Shown here: in pieces, positions 5,851-11,047 of the stretch
How the letters are laid out: every line of letters begins with the position of its first letter
Position numbering within the stretch: the first letter of the stretch is position 1
Source of the DNA: an uncultured Clostridium sp.
Lineage (GTDB): Bacteria > Bacillota > Clostridia > TANB77 > CAG-508
NCBI GenBank assembly: GCA_900556865.1
Contig: USQS01000023.1
Span: 1 to 11,047 of the forward strand
Direction of reading: 5' to 3'
Length of the DNA stretch: 11,047 nt
The notes under the pieces: model-generated
The model's database searches: none
Told to the model about the DNA's origin: nothing
Seen by the model: the letters and a program-made list of their open reading frames with translations, nothing else
Translations under genes and position numbers: made by a program

Positions 5851-8800
5851 AATAATCTACTACTGCAGAATCTAAATATGTGCTTCCATTTTCTACTTTT
5901 ATTTGCTTTAATAATCTTTCCACTAAAATATTTGCATTTTTATTATCTCCAACATTTGCAAAAGCATTTGCAGCTAAAGCAATTTCATATGAATCATTTA
6001 GCTTGTCTATATTATTTTCCAAATACTTTATAGATTTATTTAATCTGTCATCTTTACTATCTGCTTCAGATAATGCCCAAATTATGTATGTATTTAAATA
6101 TAATTTATCATTTTTTAAATTTAATGATGAAGTCATGTATGAGTCATTTAAATTATTAAATGCTCCATTTGAGGCTTGTTTAGAATATAAATAGCTTTTC
6201 ATGTTTTCTATAACTTTGCTATCCACATCATAAACTGAACTTATATCTACCATTTCCATCAATCCAAAAGCTGTTAAAACTGGCTCTGCAGGAGAGCTTC
6301 CATATAAAGAATATCCTCCTTTTGTTCCTTTAACTTCATATGTAAGTAATCTTTGATATCCAGAAGATATATATGATAATGCTTTTGCTTTTACTTCTTC
6401 ATTAATTAAATTGTTTTCTTGCATATATTTTAGTATCATAACATCAGGATATAAACTTGATGAAGTCTGCTCAAAACAACCTGTTGGCATTTTTAATATA
6501 TTTTCTAATCCTTCTATAAGTTCTGCTGCCATATTAGGATATAACTTAATTTTAAGTTTTTTAGTATTATCTATAGCTTGTACATCATAAATAATGTCTT
6601 GAGAAAGCTGTTTTTCAAAATAACCACTAGATACTACTGATGTTTTTTGTATGCCTTGGTTTTGAATTACCATATTTTTTTGTAAAATGTCTTCTACCCC
6701 ATCTGCCACTGCCTTAACTTGTAAAGTTTTTTCTCCTGCTTGTTTTATTGAAATAGGTATGTATACAATTTTAGTAGATTGTGCATTTACTTTTATACCT
6801 TTTTCATAGTTCTTTAATTCAAACCAATCAGATTCTGTTACATCTAAAGAAACATCTAGCTCTTTATCCATATAATTATACACAGTAACTGGTATTTCTA
6901 TTTCATCTCCTATAATACAGTTTGTAGGTAATGTAAAGTTTGCGAAAAAGTCTTTTTTAACTGTAATTTTTGATGAACCATAACCTATGTTTCCTTGTTT
7001 TGTGTTTCCAACAACTTGAATTTTCCATGAAGTTATGTTGTCACTTATTTTTATTTCTTGGTTTGCTGTACCATTTTGTGTTATCATATCTGGAATGAAA
7101 CACATACTTTCTAAAAATATTTTTCTTACATTTTCCTCACTATCATTTTTAGAATTATCATCTACCTTTGTCTCTTTTTCATCTTCTACTTTTGTTTCTT
7201 GCTCTTCTTTTTTATCTTTATTTTTAGAAAAGGCATCTGTAATTGAATCCAATGTTTTAGAATTAGATTTTTCAGCAGTACCATATGTTACAGACTTGTC
7301 TAAAACTCCTGGTGTTATTGCACTATTTGCACCGTCTGAAAATCCATCATCTGCTTCTTCAATTAGCGAATTCGTAGTTGATTTTCCATTACTTAATATA
7401 TTGTATGGTTCAACTATAGAACCATCTGAAAATAGTAATGCCAAAATTAAAATTGTAATTAATACTACTGTTCCAATAATCGAGCCAACCGTTACTTTTA
7501 CTGTTTTTGTTTTAGCATTTTTGTAATATTCTTTATTAAATCTAATTTCATAAACAATATTTAATGCTATAAATGCAATAATGGCAAAAATATCAGATAC
7601 TCTAGATGATAATGCTACAAGGCCAATTATAACAAGTACTTTTAATATTTCAAATGCAACTTTTTTTATTTTTAATGCTAATTTTTCATTTTTCTTTTTT
7701 AAAATTGCACTGGCAATAAATGCAACTGGCAATATGGCTATTTCTATTAATATTATTATCCATTTAAAAATGCTTTCAAAATCCATTATAACATTAACAT
7801 TTAACAATATTAATACATATAAAATTGCGTATTCTATAAATAATCTAAAAATCGCATTTTTGTATTTATATAAAAATAATATATAAACAATGAGAGATAT
7901 TATAAAACCTGTTATATATGGCGATATTCCATTAAACCCAAAACTAAATATATCATCTAATAAGTAAAGTATCAATAAAGTAACAAAATTTACTCCTACA
8001 AAAGCAATTATGTGTTTTAAAGCTTCTCTTACGCCCTCTTTTTTTATTGAGAAATATATCAATAAGATTAAAATAAATACAATAATTCCAATAAGTAATA
8101 TTGAGGCAGATTTTTCTTTACTATCTATAGAACTATATGTTTCTTTTGCAATATTTGGATCTTTCGATTCTTGTTTTAAAAGCATTGCCATTAATGTGCT
8201 TTCAGATTTATCATCTATTACATTTGTTAAGAAAGTTGCTCCATCTAATTTGTCTGATAACATTATATCTTGTAAGCTAATTTTTATATTGTCTATTGAT
8301 AAATCATTATCTTTAATAGCAAGATTCGCTTCATCTAAAATACTTACAAGTAAAGCTCCATCTACGGTTTTTCCAGTTTCATCTGTTAAATTTATGTTTA
8401 AATTCATGTTATCTTTTGGTTTATATATTTCACTATCTGTTTTTACTTGAACATTTAATGCCTTATTTGGTTTTACAAAAACCGTTCTTTTTGATATTGT
8501 TTGTTGATTTTTGTATTTTGTATTATAATTTTTTAAAACATAAAAATCTATTAAACCATAATTATCTTCTAAATTAACAACTACTTGTTCTTCATCTGTT
8601 GTTATTAATTTTAAAATTTCTCCATTTTTGCAAACAGCTATTGTTTGGTCTTTAATATCTTTTTCTGATTCTAATGTTAGTACTATATCATCTTGCTGAT
8701 TATATTTTACTTTATCTGTTTTTATTAATATAGAATTATTCTTTTGAACAGCTAATCTTTCATTTTTATTTACTTTTGTTCCATCTTCATCTTTTATTTC

Positions 8801-9769
8801 TAAATTTAGGTTTAAGTAATTGTCTAAATTTACATACTCATCTTCCGTTGTTGTTTTGGTTGTTTTGGTTGTTTTTTCTTTTGTAATTAGAGTTGATATA
8901 TCTGTTTTTGTAAGAGAAATTTTGCCAACACCATTTTCATCTGTAATTACTTGCCTTGTAATTTTTCCCATGTTTACTGTTATGTAGGCTTTTTTTCCAT
9001 TTCCTTCTGGTGTTTTTACAAAAAAGTAAATATCATTATCTAAATTGCTTTTAACCTTACCATATTCTGGTATTATTTCCACTTTTAGTTTGTCATTTGA
9101 AATATAAACTGTTTTTGAACTTTCTACTAAATAGTTAGATTCATCTGTTACTTCCGCTTTTATGTTTAATGTTTCTTCTTTTTCTGCAGTATATTGATAT
9201 TCAAATTTTCCCTGTTCATTTGTTATTCCTTCTTGAGCAACTTTAGCATTTATGTTTAATACAACTTTAGCATTTTTTACTGGCTCGCCAAAAAAATACT
9301 TGCTATCTACTTCTACTTTTATGTTTTCCCCTTGTGAATATGTTTCTTTATCTGTTTTAAGATTTGCCTCAAATTGAGGAGTAACATATGGGTTTACGGT
9401 AAATGTTTTTGTATAATTAATGCTTGGTGTTTCAACTTCTAACCTATATGTTCCACTATTTACTTCACTTGCTAATTCAAACTTTCCGCTTGCTATACCA
9501 TAATCTGATGTTTTTGTTTTTTGAATATAAACTCTGTTATCATTTCCATCATAAATGCTTATTGTTAGGTCTTCGTCAATTGGCTTGTCCTCTGATTTAG
9601 ATGTTAATAAAACTCTGTAGTTTACTGTGTCTGAAGGCTTGTAAATTCCCTTATCAAAATTTACTATTACATTTGCCTCTGATTTAGATTTAATTGTTAT
9701 TGGTTTTGTAATTTTGTCTTTTCCTTTATCGGTTTTTACTGAAACCTCTAAATAATATTTTCCGGCTTT
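5786..9769 (-). CDS. Macroglobulin central fragment (MG2 to thioester domain)
   Basis: The frame is open from 9769 without any ATG; the first usable start is a GTG at 9080-9082 inside an MG domain, with no ribosome binding site, so a call starting there loses about 228 native residues. Counting from that GTG: MG domains to about 320, eight hydrophobic helices from about 325 to 552 (7427-8110), acidic/lysine-rich disordered stretch to about 652, IFLESMCFIPDM opening the A2M part, DNITSWKIQVVGNTKQG at 681-697, thioester GCFEQ at 868-872 (Cys codon 6476-6478), then alpha/alpha repeats of the thioester domain such as GAFNNLND and LNTYIIWALSEAD. Residues after about 1092 (RNNCFSVFSII) are out of frame. 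Confidence 0.85.
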   Translation of the reverse strand, partial: KAGKYYLEVSVKTDKGKDKITKPITIKSKSEANVIVNFDKGIYKPSDTVNYRVLLTSKSEDKPIDEDLTISIYDGNDNRVYIQKTKTSDYGIASGKFELASEVNSGTYRLEVETPSINYTKTFTVNPYVTPQFEANLKTDKETYSQGENIKVEVDSKYFFGEPVKNAKVVLNINAKVAQEGITNEQGKFEYQYTAEKEETLNIKAEVTDESNYLVESSKTVYISNDKLKVEIIPEYGKVKSNLDNDIYFFVKTPEGNGKKAYITVNMGKITRQVITDENGVGKISLTKTDISTLITKEKTTKTTKTTTEDEYVNLDNYLNLNLEIKDEDGTKVNKNERLAVQKNNSILIKTDKVKYNQQDDIVLTLESEKDIKDQTIAVCKNGEILKLITTDEEQVVVNLEDNYGLIDFYVLKNYNTKYKNQQTISKRTVFVKPNKALNVQVKTDSEIYKPKDNMNLNINLTDETGKTVDGALLVSILDEANLAIKDNDLSIDNIKISLQDIMLSDKLDGATFLTNVIDDKSESTLMAMLLKQESKDPNIAKETYSSIDSKEKSASILLIGIIVFILILLIYFSIKKEGVREALKHIIAFVGVNFVTLLILYLLDDIFSFGFNGISPYITGFIISLIVYILFLYKYKNAIFRLFIEYAILYVLILLNVNVIMDFESIFKWIIILIEIAILPVAFIASAILKKKNEKLALKIKKVAFEILKVLVIIGLVALSSRVSDIFAIIAFIALNIVYEIRFNKEYYKNAKTKTVKVTVGSIIGTVVLITILILALLFSDGSIVEPYNILSNGKSTTNSLIEEADDGFSDGANSAITPGVLDKSVTYGTAEKSNSKTLDSITDAFSKNKDKKEEQETKVEDEKETKVDDNSKNDSEENVRKIFLESMCFIPDMITQNGTANQEIKISDNITSWKIQVVGNTKQGNIGYGSSKITVKKDFFANFTLPTNCIIGDEIEIPVTVYNYMDKELDVSLDVTESDWFELKNYEKGIKVNAQSTKIVYIPISIKQAGEKTLQVKAVADGVEDILQKNMVIQNQGIQKTSVVSSGYFEKQLSQDIIYDVQAIDNTKKLKIKLYPNMAAELIEGLENILKMPTGCFEQTSSSLYPDVMILKYMQENNLINEEVKAKALSYISSGYQRLLTYEVKGTKGGYSLYGSSPAEPVLTAFGLMEMVDISSVYDVDSKVIENMKSYLYSKQASNGAFNNLNDSYMTSSLNLKNDKLYLNTYIIWALSEADSKDDRLNKSIKYLENNIDKLNDSYEIALAANAFANVGDNKNANILVERLLKQIKVENGSTYLDSAVVDYYGARGRTQNIRNNCFSVFSII
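7427..8110 (-). other. Region coding eight membrane helices inside the macroglobulin
   Basis: Eight hydrophobic stretches are visible, beginning ASILLIGIIVFILILLIYF and ending SIIGTVVLITILILALLF. The loops KKEGVREALK, KYKNAIFR, KKKNEKLALKIKK and RFNKEYYKNAKTKTVK are all strongly basic and fall on alternate turns, so they obey the positive-inside rule with both ends of the block outside. The even helix count keeps the MG domains before it and the thioester domain after it on the same, outer side. Confidence 0.75.
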
Positions 9770-10085
9770 CTAAATCTTTTGGTAATTCAAGTTCTATGTT
9801 GGAGCTATCATCTTGGTTCATAGCTGTTTTAACATTTTTCACTTTTTTATTATTTGAATTACGCAAAATTACTTTTGTTTTACTATTTAAAGTATCTTTT
9901 GTCTCAAAATCTTCTGCACTAACCGATAGTCCTAATTTTTCTCCTTTATATGCTTCTTTAGGATAAATTAGGTCAATTTCCTGTTTTCCAAAATGTAATA
10001 TTCTGAAAAGATTAATTGCTAAAAAAATTATAAATGCAATTAAAAAAATAATTTTACCTGCTTTTACTACTTGCTCTTTTTTCAT
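9726..10085 (-). CDS. Macroglobulin N-terminal fragment (signal anchor and MG1 start)
   Basis: It is 119 residues as read. The basic start MKKEQVVKAGK is followed by one hydrophobic helix (IIFLIAFIIFLAINLF), with no lipobox cysteine, so it is an uncleaved anchor leaving the rest outside. Native sequence runs to ELPKDLE at residue 106; the last 13 residues are out of frame. Dropping one base from the T run at 9767-9769 continues as EAGKYYLEV in the next fragment, a normal end to an MG1 strand. Confidence 0.75.
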   Translation of the reverse strand: MKKEQVVKAGKIIFLIAFIIFLAINLFRILHFGKQEIDLIYPKEAYKGEKLGLSVSAEDFETKDTLNSKTKVILRNSNNKKVKNVKTAMNQDDSSNIELELPKDLESRKILFRGFSKNR

Positions 10086-10103
10086 AAAATAAAAACTCCT
10101 TTC

Positions 10104-10146
10104 TTTTTTATATTAATATTTTACTTTATTAATATAAAAAATACAA
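10104..10146 (-). promoter_or_regulatory. Candidate macroglobulin promoter within a 14-bp inverted repeat
   Basis: Arms 10104-10117 and 10128-10141 are exact complements (TTTTTTATATTAAT), loop ten bases, all A/T apart from one C in the loop. A possible sigma-A promoter, TTGTAT (10141-10146), 17 bases, TAAAAT (10118-10123), overlaps it, so the repeat may be an operator rather than an RNA hairpin. The -35 match is poor and AT-rich DNA makes both features easy to find by chance. Confidence 0.35.
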
Positions 10147-10166
10147 GAGATTTTAAGATAATATAT

Positions 10167-10198
10167 AAAAAAATGCCAAAGGTGAAAACACCTTTGGC
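10167..10198 (-). terminator. Intrinsic terminator of the 45-residue membrane peptide gene
   Basis: A perfect 10-bp stem GCCAAAGGTG/CACCTTTGGC (10175-10198) with a TTTT loop is followed on the minus strand by A and seven T (10167-10173). It lies ten bases after the stop codon of the small gene and should separate it from the macroglobulin. Confidence 0.9.
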
Positions 10199-10207
10199 TG
10201 GATTACT

Positions 10208-10345
10208 TTACTGTTCCCTTGCTACAGTCCAAACGACCAAAGCAAGGAAACCCATTGCGATCATCCAGATATTGTGGGCTCTTGCCCCAATATAAATGAC
10301 GGCTAGATTTTCAGCAAAGAAAATAATCCTAAAAAGAAGTTTCAT
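10208..10345 (-). CDS. Unknown 45-residue membrane peptide, GC-shifted cassette
   Basis: A short gene easily missed: MKLLFRIIFFAENLAVIYIG, then ARAHNIWMIAMGFLALVVWTVAREQ. It has two hydrophobic stretches (about 3-20 and 27-41) separated by a short GARAHN turn, so it is probably a small membrane hairpin or amphipathic membrane peptide. I do not recognise the family. The case for a real gene is complete: promoter TTGAAA-17-TATAAT (10398-10426), ribosome binding site GAAAGGAA about eight bases before ATG 10343-10345, and a strong terminator ten bases after the stop. It is about 40% GC by hand count with GCC, GTC, GGG and TGG codons, unlike the AT-rich neighbours, suggesting foreign origin. A toxin-like, regulatory or bacteriocin role is possible but nothing in the sequence decides it. 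Confidence 0.75.
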   Translation of the reverse strand: MKLLFRIIFFAENLAVIYIGARAHNIWMIAMGFLALVVWTVAREQ

Positions 10346-10397
10346 AATTTTTTTCCTTTCTCGTATCTGATAAAGTAACTTCTTGCTAACTAATTAC

Positions 10398-10426
10398 ATT
10401 ATACACCAAATTTACATAATTTTCAA
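10398..10426 (-). promoter_or_regulatory. Strong sigma-A promoter of the 45-residue gene
   Basis: TTGAAA (10421-10426), exactly 17 bases, and a perfect TATAAT (10398-10403). The start would be near 10391, giving a leader of about 45 bases. It lies immediately after the terminator of the upstream gene. Confidence 0.85.
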
Positions 10427-10432
10427 GTCTTT

Positions 10433-10461
10433 AAAAAAAAAAAAACGACCCGCGGCCGCTT
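10433..10461 (-). terminator. GC-rich intrinsic terminator of the 10466 gene
   Basis: On the minus strand CGGCC-GCG-GGTCG (10446-10458) folds into a short stem, extended outward by a G-U and A-U pairs, and is followed by 13 T (10433-10445). It begins four bases after the stop codon of the sortase-type gene. The GC-rich core also contains a NotI octamer (10452-10459), striking in such AT-rich DNA. Confidence 0.72.
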
Positions 10462-10465
10462 AATT

Positions 10466-10819
10466 TTATTTTTTAATAGCTAAAGTAGTAATACCTACTA
10501 TTGATATTACAAATAACATTACATCTAACATAATATTGTCTGCTGTTTTTGGATTACTTGTTTCATTTGTTAAAACTGCTTTTTCATTATTTTCTACATT
10601 ATTATTTGAAATATCAGCAACTAAATCCTCACCTTTGAATAATTGTAATTTTGCTTTCTTGCTATATTCTACATAGCCATCATGAATAATTCCACCTTCA
10701 AAATTTAATGTTACTTCATTTTTGTCTACGGCATATACTTTATTTGCAGTTATTGAAAATATTATACTAATAAACAAACAGACAATAAATAAAATTGAAA
10801 ATGCTTTAGTTTTTTTCAT
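10466..10819 (-). CDS. Small secreted protein with LPXTG-like sorting tail
   Basis: The 117-residue precursor has a clear Sec signal peptide (MKKTKAF, hydrophobic core about 8-25, likely cleavage after VYA near residue 30). A short mature domain of about 60 residues follows (EVTLNFEGGIIHDGYVEYSKKAKLQLFKGEDLV), of no recognised family. The tail is NPKTA-D, then a hydrophobic helix (VMLFVISIVGITTLAI) and a terminal KK, the layout of a sortase substrate. Clostridial tails usually read NPKTG-D or similar; here Ala replaces Gly at the cleavage position, so anchoring by sortase is likely but may use an altered enzyme or fail. AAGGAGG (10826-10832) is six bases before the ATG. A TATAAT at 10846-10851 is well placed but lacks a good -35 box. 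It has its own terminator, so it is not in an operon with the next genes. Confidence 0.8.
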   Translation of the reverse strand: MKKTKAFSILFIVCLFISIIFSITANKVYAVDKNEVTLNFEGGIIHDGYVEYSKKAKLQLFKGEDLVADISNNNVENNEKAVLTNETSNPKTADNIMLDVMLFVISIVGITTLAIKK

Positions 10820-10972
10820 TTTTTTCCTCCTTCTTTACTTTTTTCATTATAATTTTATCATATTCAATATTTTTTTCTATCCTTTTTACCGATTTTTCCG
10901 TGTCTATTTGGTAACTAATTTTTCAATACTAAAACTGTATATTTTTTGGTTAAACTTTAATTTCAGTGTAGG

Positions 10973-11044
10973 TTAGCTTAAGGATAATGGGTTGTTTTCA
11001 AACTTGTAATGTGTAATTGGAGTAATTTTAGAGTTTCTTAACAT
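10973..11044 (-). CDS. Possible short or partial ORF at window edge
   Basis: A 23-codon minus-strand frame (MLRNSKITPITHYKFENNP, ending SLS) opens at the window edge and stops at 10973. It may be the end of a gene that lies beyond the window, as the frame may continue past 11047. No family is recognised and no start evidence is visible. The rest of 10833-10972 shows only AT-rich sequence without a convincing promoter or terminator. Confidence 0.2.
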   Translation of the reverse strand: MLRNSKITPITHYKFENNPLSLS

Positions 11045-11047
11045 AAT

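Larger units (their letters stand above)
5056..10085 (-). pseudogene. Alpha-2-macroglobulin-like surface protein with internal membrane block (two frameshifts)
   Basis: Three frames join into one macroglobulin of about 1,680 residues. Order after repair: signal anchor helix (about 10-31), MG1-like region, MG2 (about 136-228, GIYKPSDTVNYR), MG3 (about 229-330, YFFGEPVKNAKV), further MG domains, eight predicted membrane helices (about 659-886), a charged low-complexity stretch (about 887-986), A2M/MG domain (about 987 on, DNITSWKI), thioester domain with GCFEQ (Cys about 1203), and a C-terminal receptor-binding-like domain. Known: bacterial macroglobulins trap attacking proteases, a cleaved bait exposing a Cys-Gln thioester that binds the attacker covalently. 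In a one-membrane cell this one would sit on the outer face of the membrane. AAAGGAG (10096-10102) lies ten bases before the ATG. No pbpC neighbour is in view. Frameshifts near 9767-9769 and 5816-5824 may be sequencing errors, since the remaining frame is clean. Confidence 0.87.

Noticed and set aside
7035..7526. Plus-strand 163-codon open frame
   Set aside because: It is the complement of the macroglobulin; it has no start signals and its Ser/Phe-rich content is what reversed AT-rich coding produces. The same applies to plus frames at 1006-1305, 2409-2958, 5276-5473, 5830-6194, 7581-7886 and 8010-8450.
9080..9082. GTG as the true start of the macroglobulin body
   Set aside because: The frame stays open and homologous to MG2 and MG3 for about 680 bases upstream, and there is no ribosome binding site; the real start is at 10085 in another frame.
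10071..10295. Plus-strand 74-codon open frame
   Set aside because: It runs through the terminator and over the opposite strand of the 45-residue gene, which has a promoter, ribosome binding site and terminator of its own; the plus frame has none.
10452..10459. NotI site taken as proof of a vector junction
   Set aside because: The sequence folds as a terminator at the right place behind a gene, so a natural origin is simpler; kept only as a point to check.
10722..10976. Plus-strand 84-codon open frame
   Set aside because: It overlaps the signal-peptide coding part of the 10466 gene and AT-rich spacer, with Phe/Ile-rich content and no start signals.

Overview
The window is AT-rich DNA (neighbouring genes look to be roughly 25-30% GC) from a low-GC, endospore-forming Firmicute, most likely a Clostridia-class organism. 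The evidence is a sipL-like spore-envelope gene, a yunB-like sporulation gene, an alpha2-type glycyl-tRNA synthetase behind a T-box leader, strong AGGAGG ribosome binding sites, and a secreted protein with an LPXTG-like sorting signal. No tRNA, rRNA, CRISPR array or insertion sequence was seen. Species cannot be told from this sequence.

Layout, left to right. Positions 7-760 (minus) hold yunB, broken by one frameshift and overlapping the 3' end of sipL (735-2297, minus). sipL has a plausible sigma-E promoter and a hairpin that pairs with its own Shine-Dalgarno sequence. Upstream are a cysteine-rich two-CBS-domain protein (2379-2828, minus) and glyS (2923-4290, minus), probably one operon. glyS is preceded by a glycine-type T-box riboswitch (about 4379-4618) with its own sigma-A promoter. 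Divergently, 4697-5063 is a compact plus-strand cassette (promoter, 82-codon unknown ORF, terminator) of about 45% GC, clearly unlike its surroundings.

Positions 5056-10085 (minus) encode one very large alpha-2-macroglobulin-like surface protein of about 1,680 residues when two frameshifts are repaired. It has an N-terminal signal anchor, MG domains, a predicted eight-helix membrane block, a charged disordered segment at the bait position, an A2M/MG domain, a thioester domain with GCFEQ, and a C-terminal receptor-binding-like domain. The eight-helix block in the middle of a macroglobulin is the most unusual thing here.

Beyond it, 10167-10426 is a second compact cassette (minus), about 40% GC, coding a 45-residue membrane peptide that conventional gene calling could miss. 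Then comes 10466-10819 (minus), a small secreted protein with an NPKTA-D sorting-type tail and a GC-rich terminator. The last 228 bases hold no gene I can support beyond a possible short partial reading frame.

The genes fall into separate jobs: spore envelope assembly (sipL, yunB), translation (glyS with T-box), and cell-surface protease defence (the macroglobulin). Three apparent single-base frameshifts in 11 kb, while the other long genes stay intact, raise the question of sequencing error against true gene decay.
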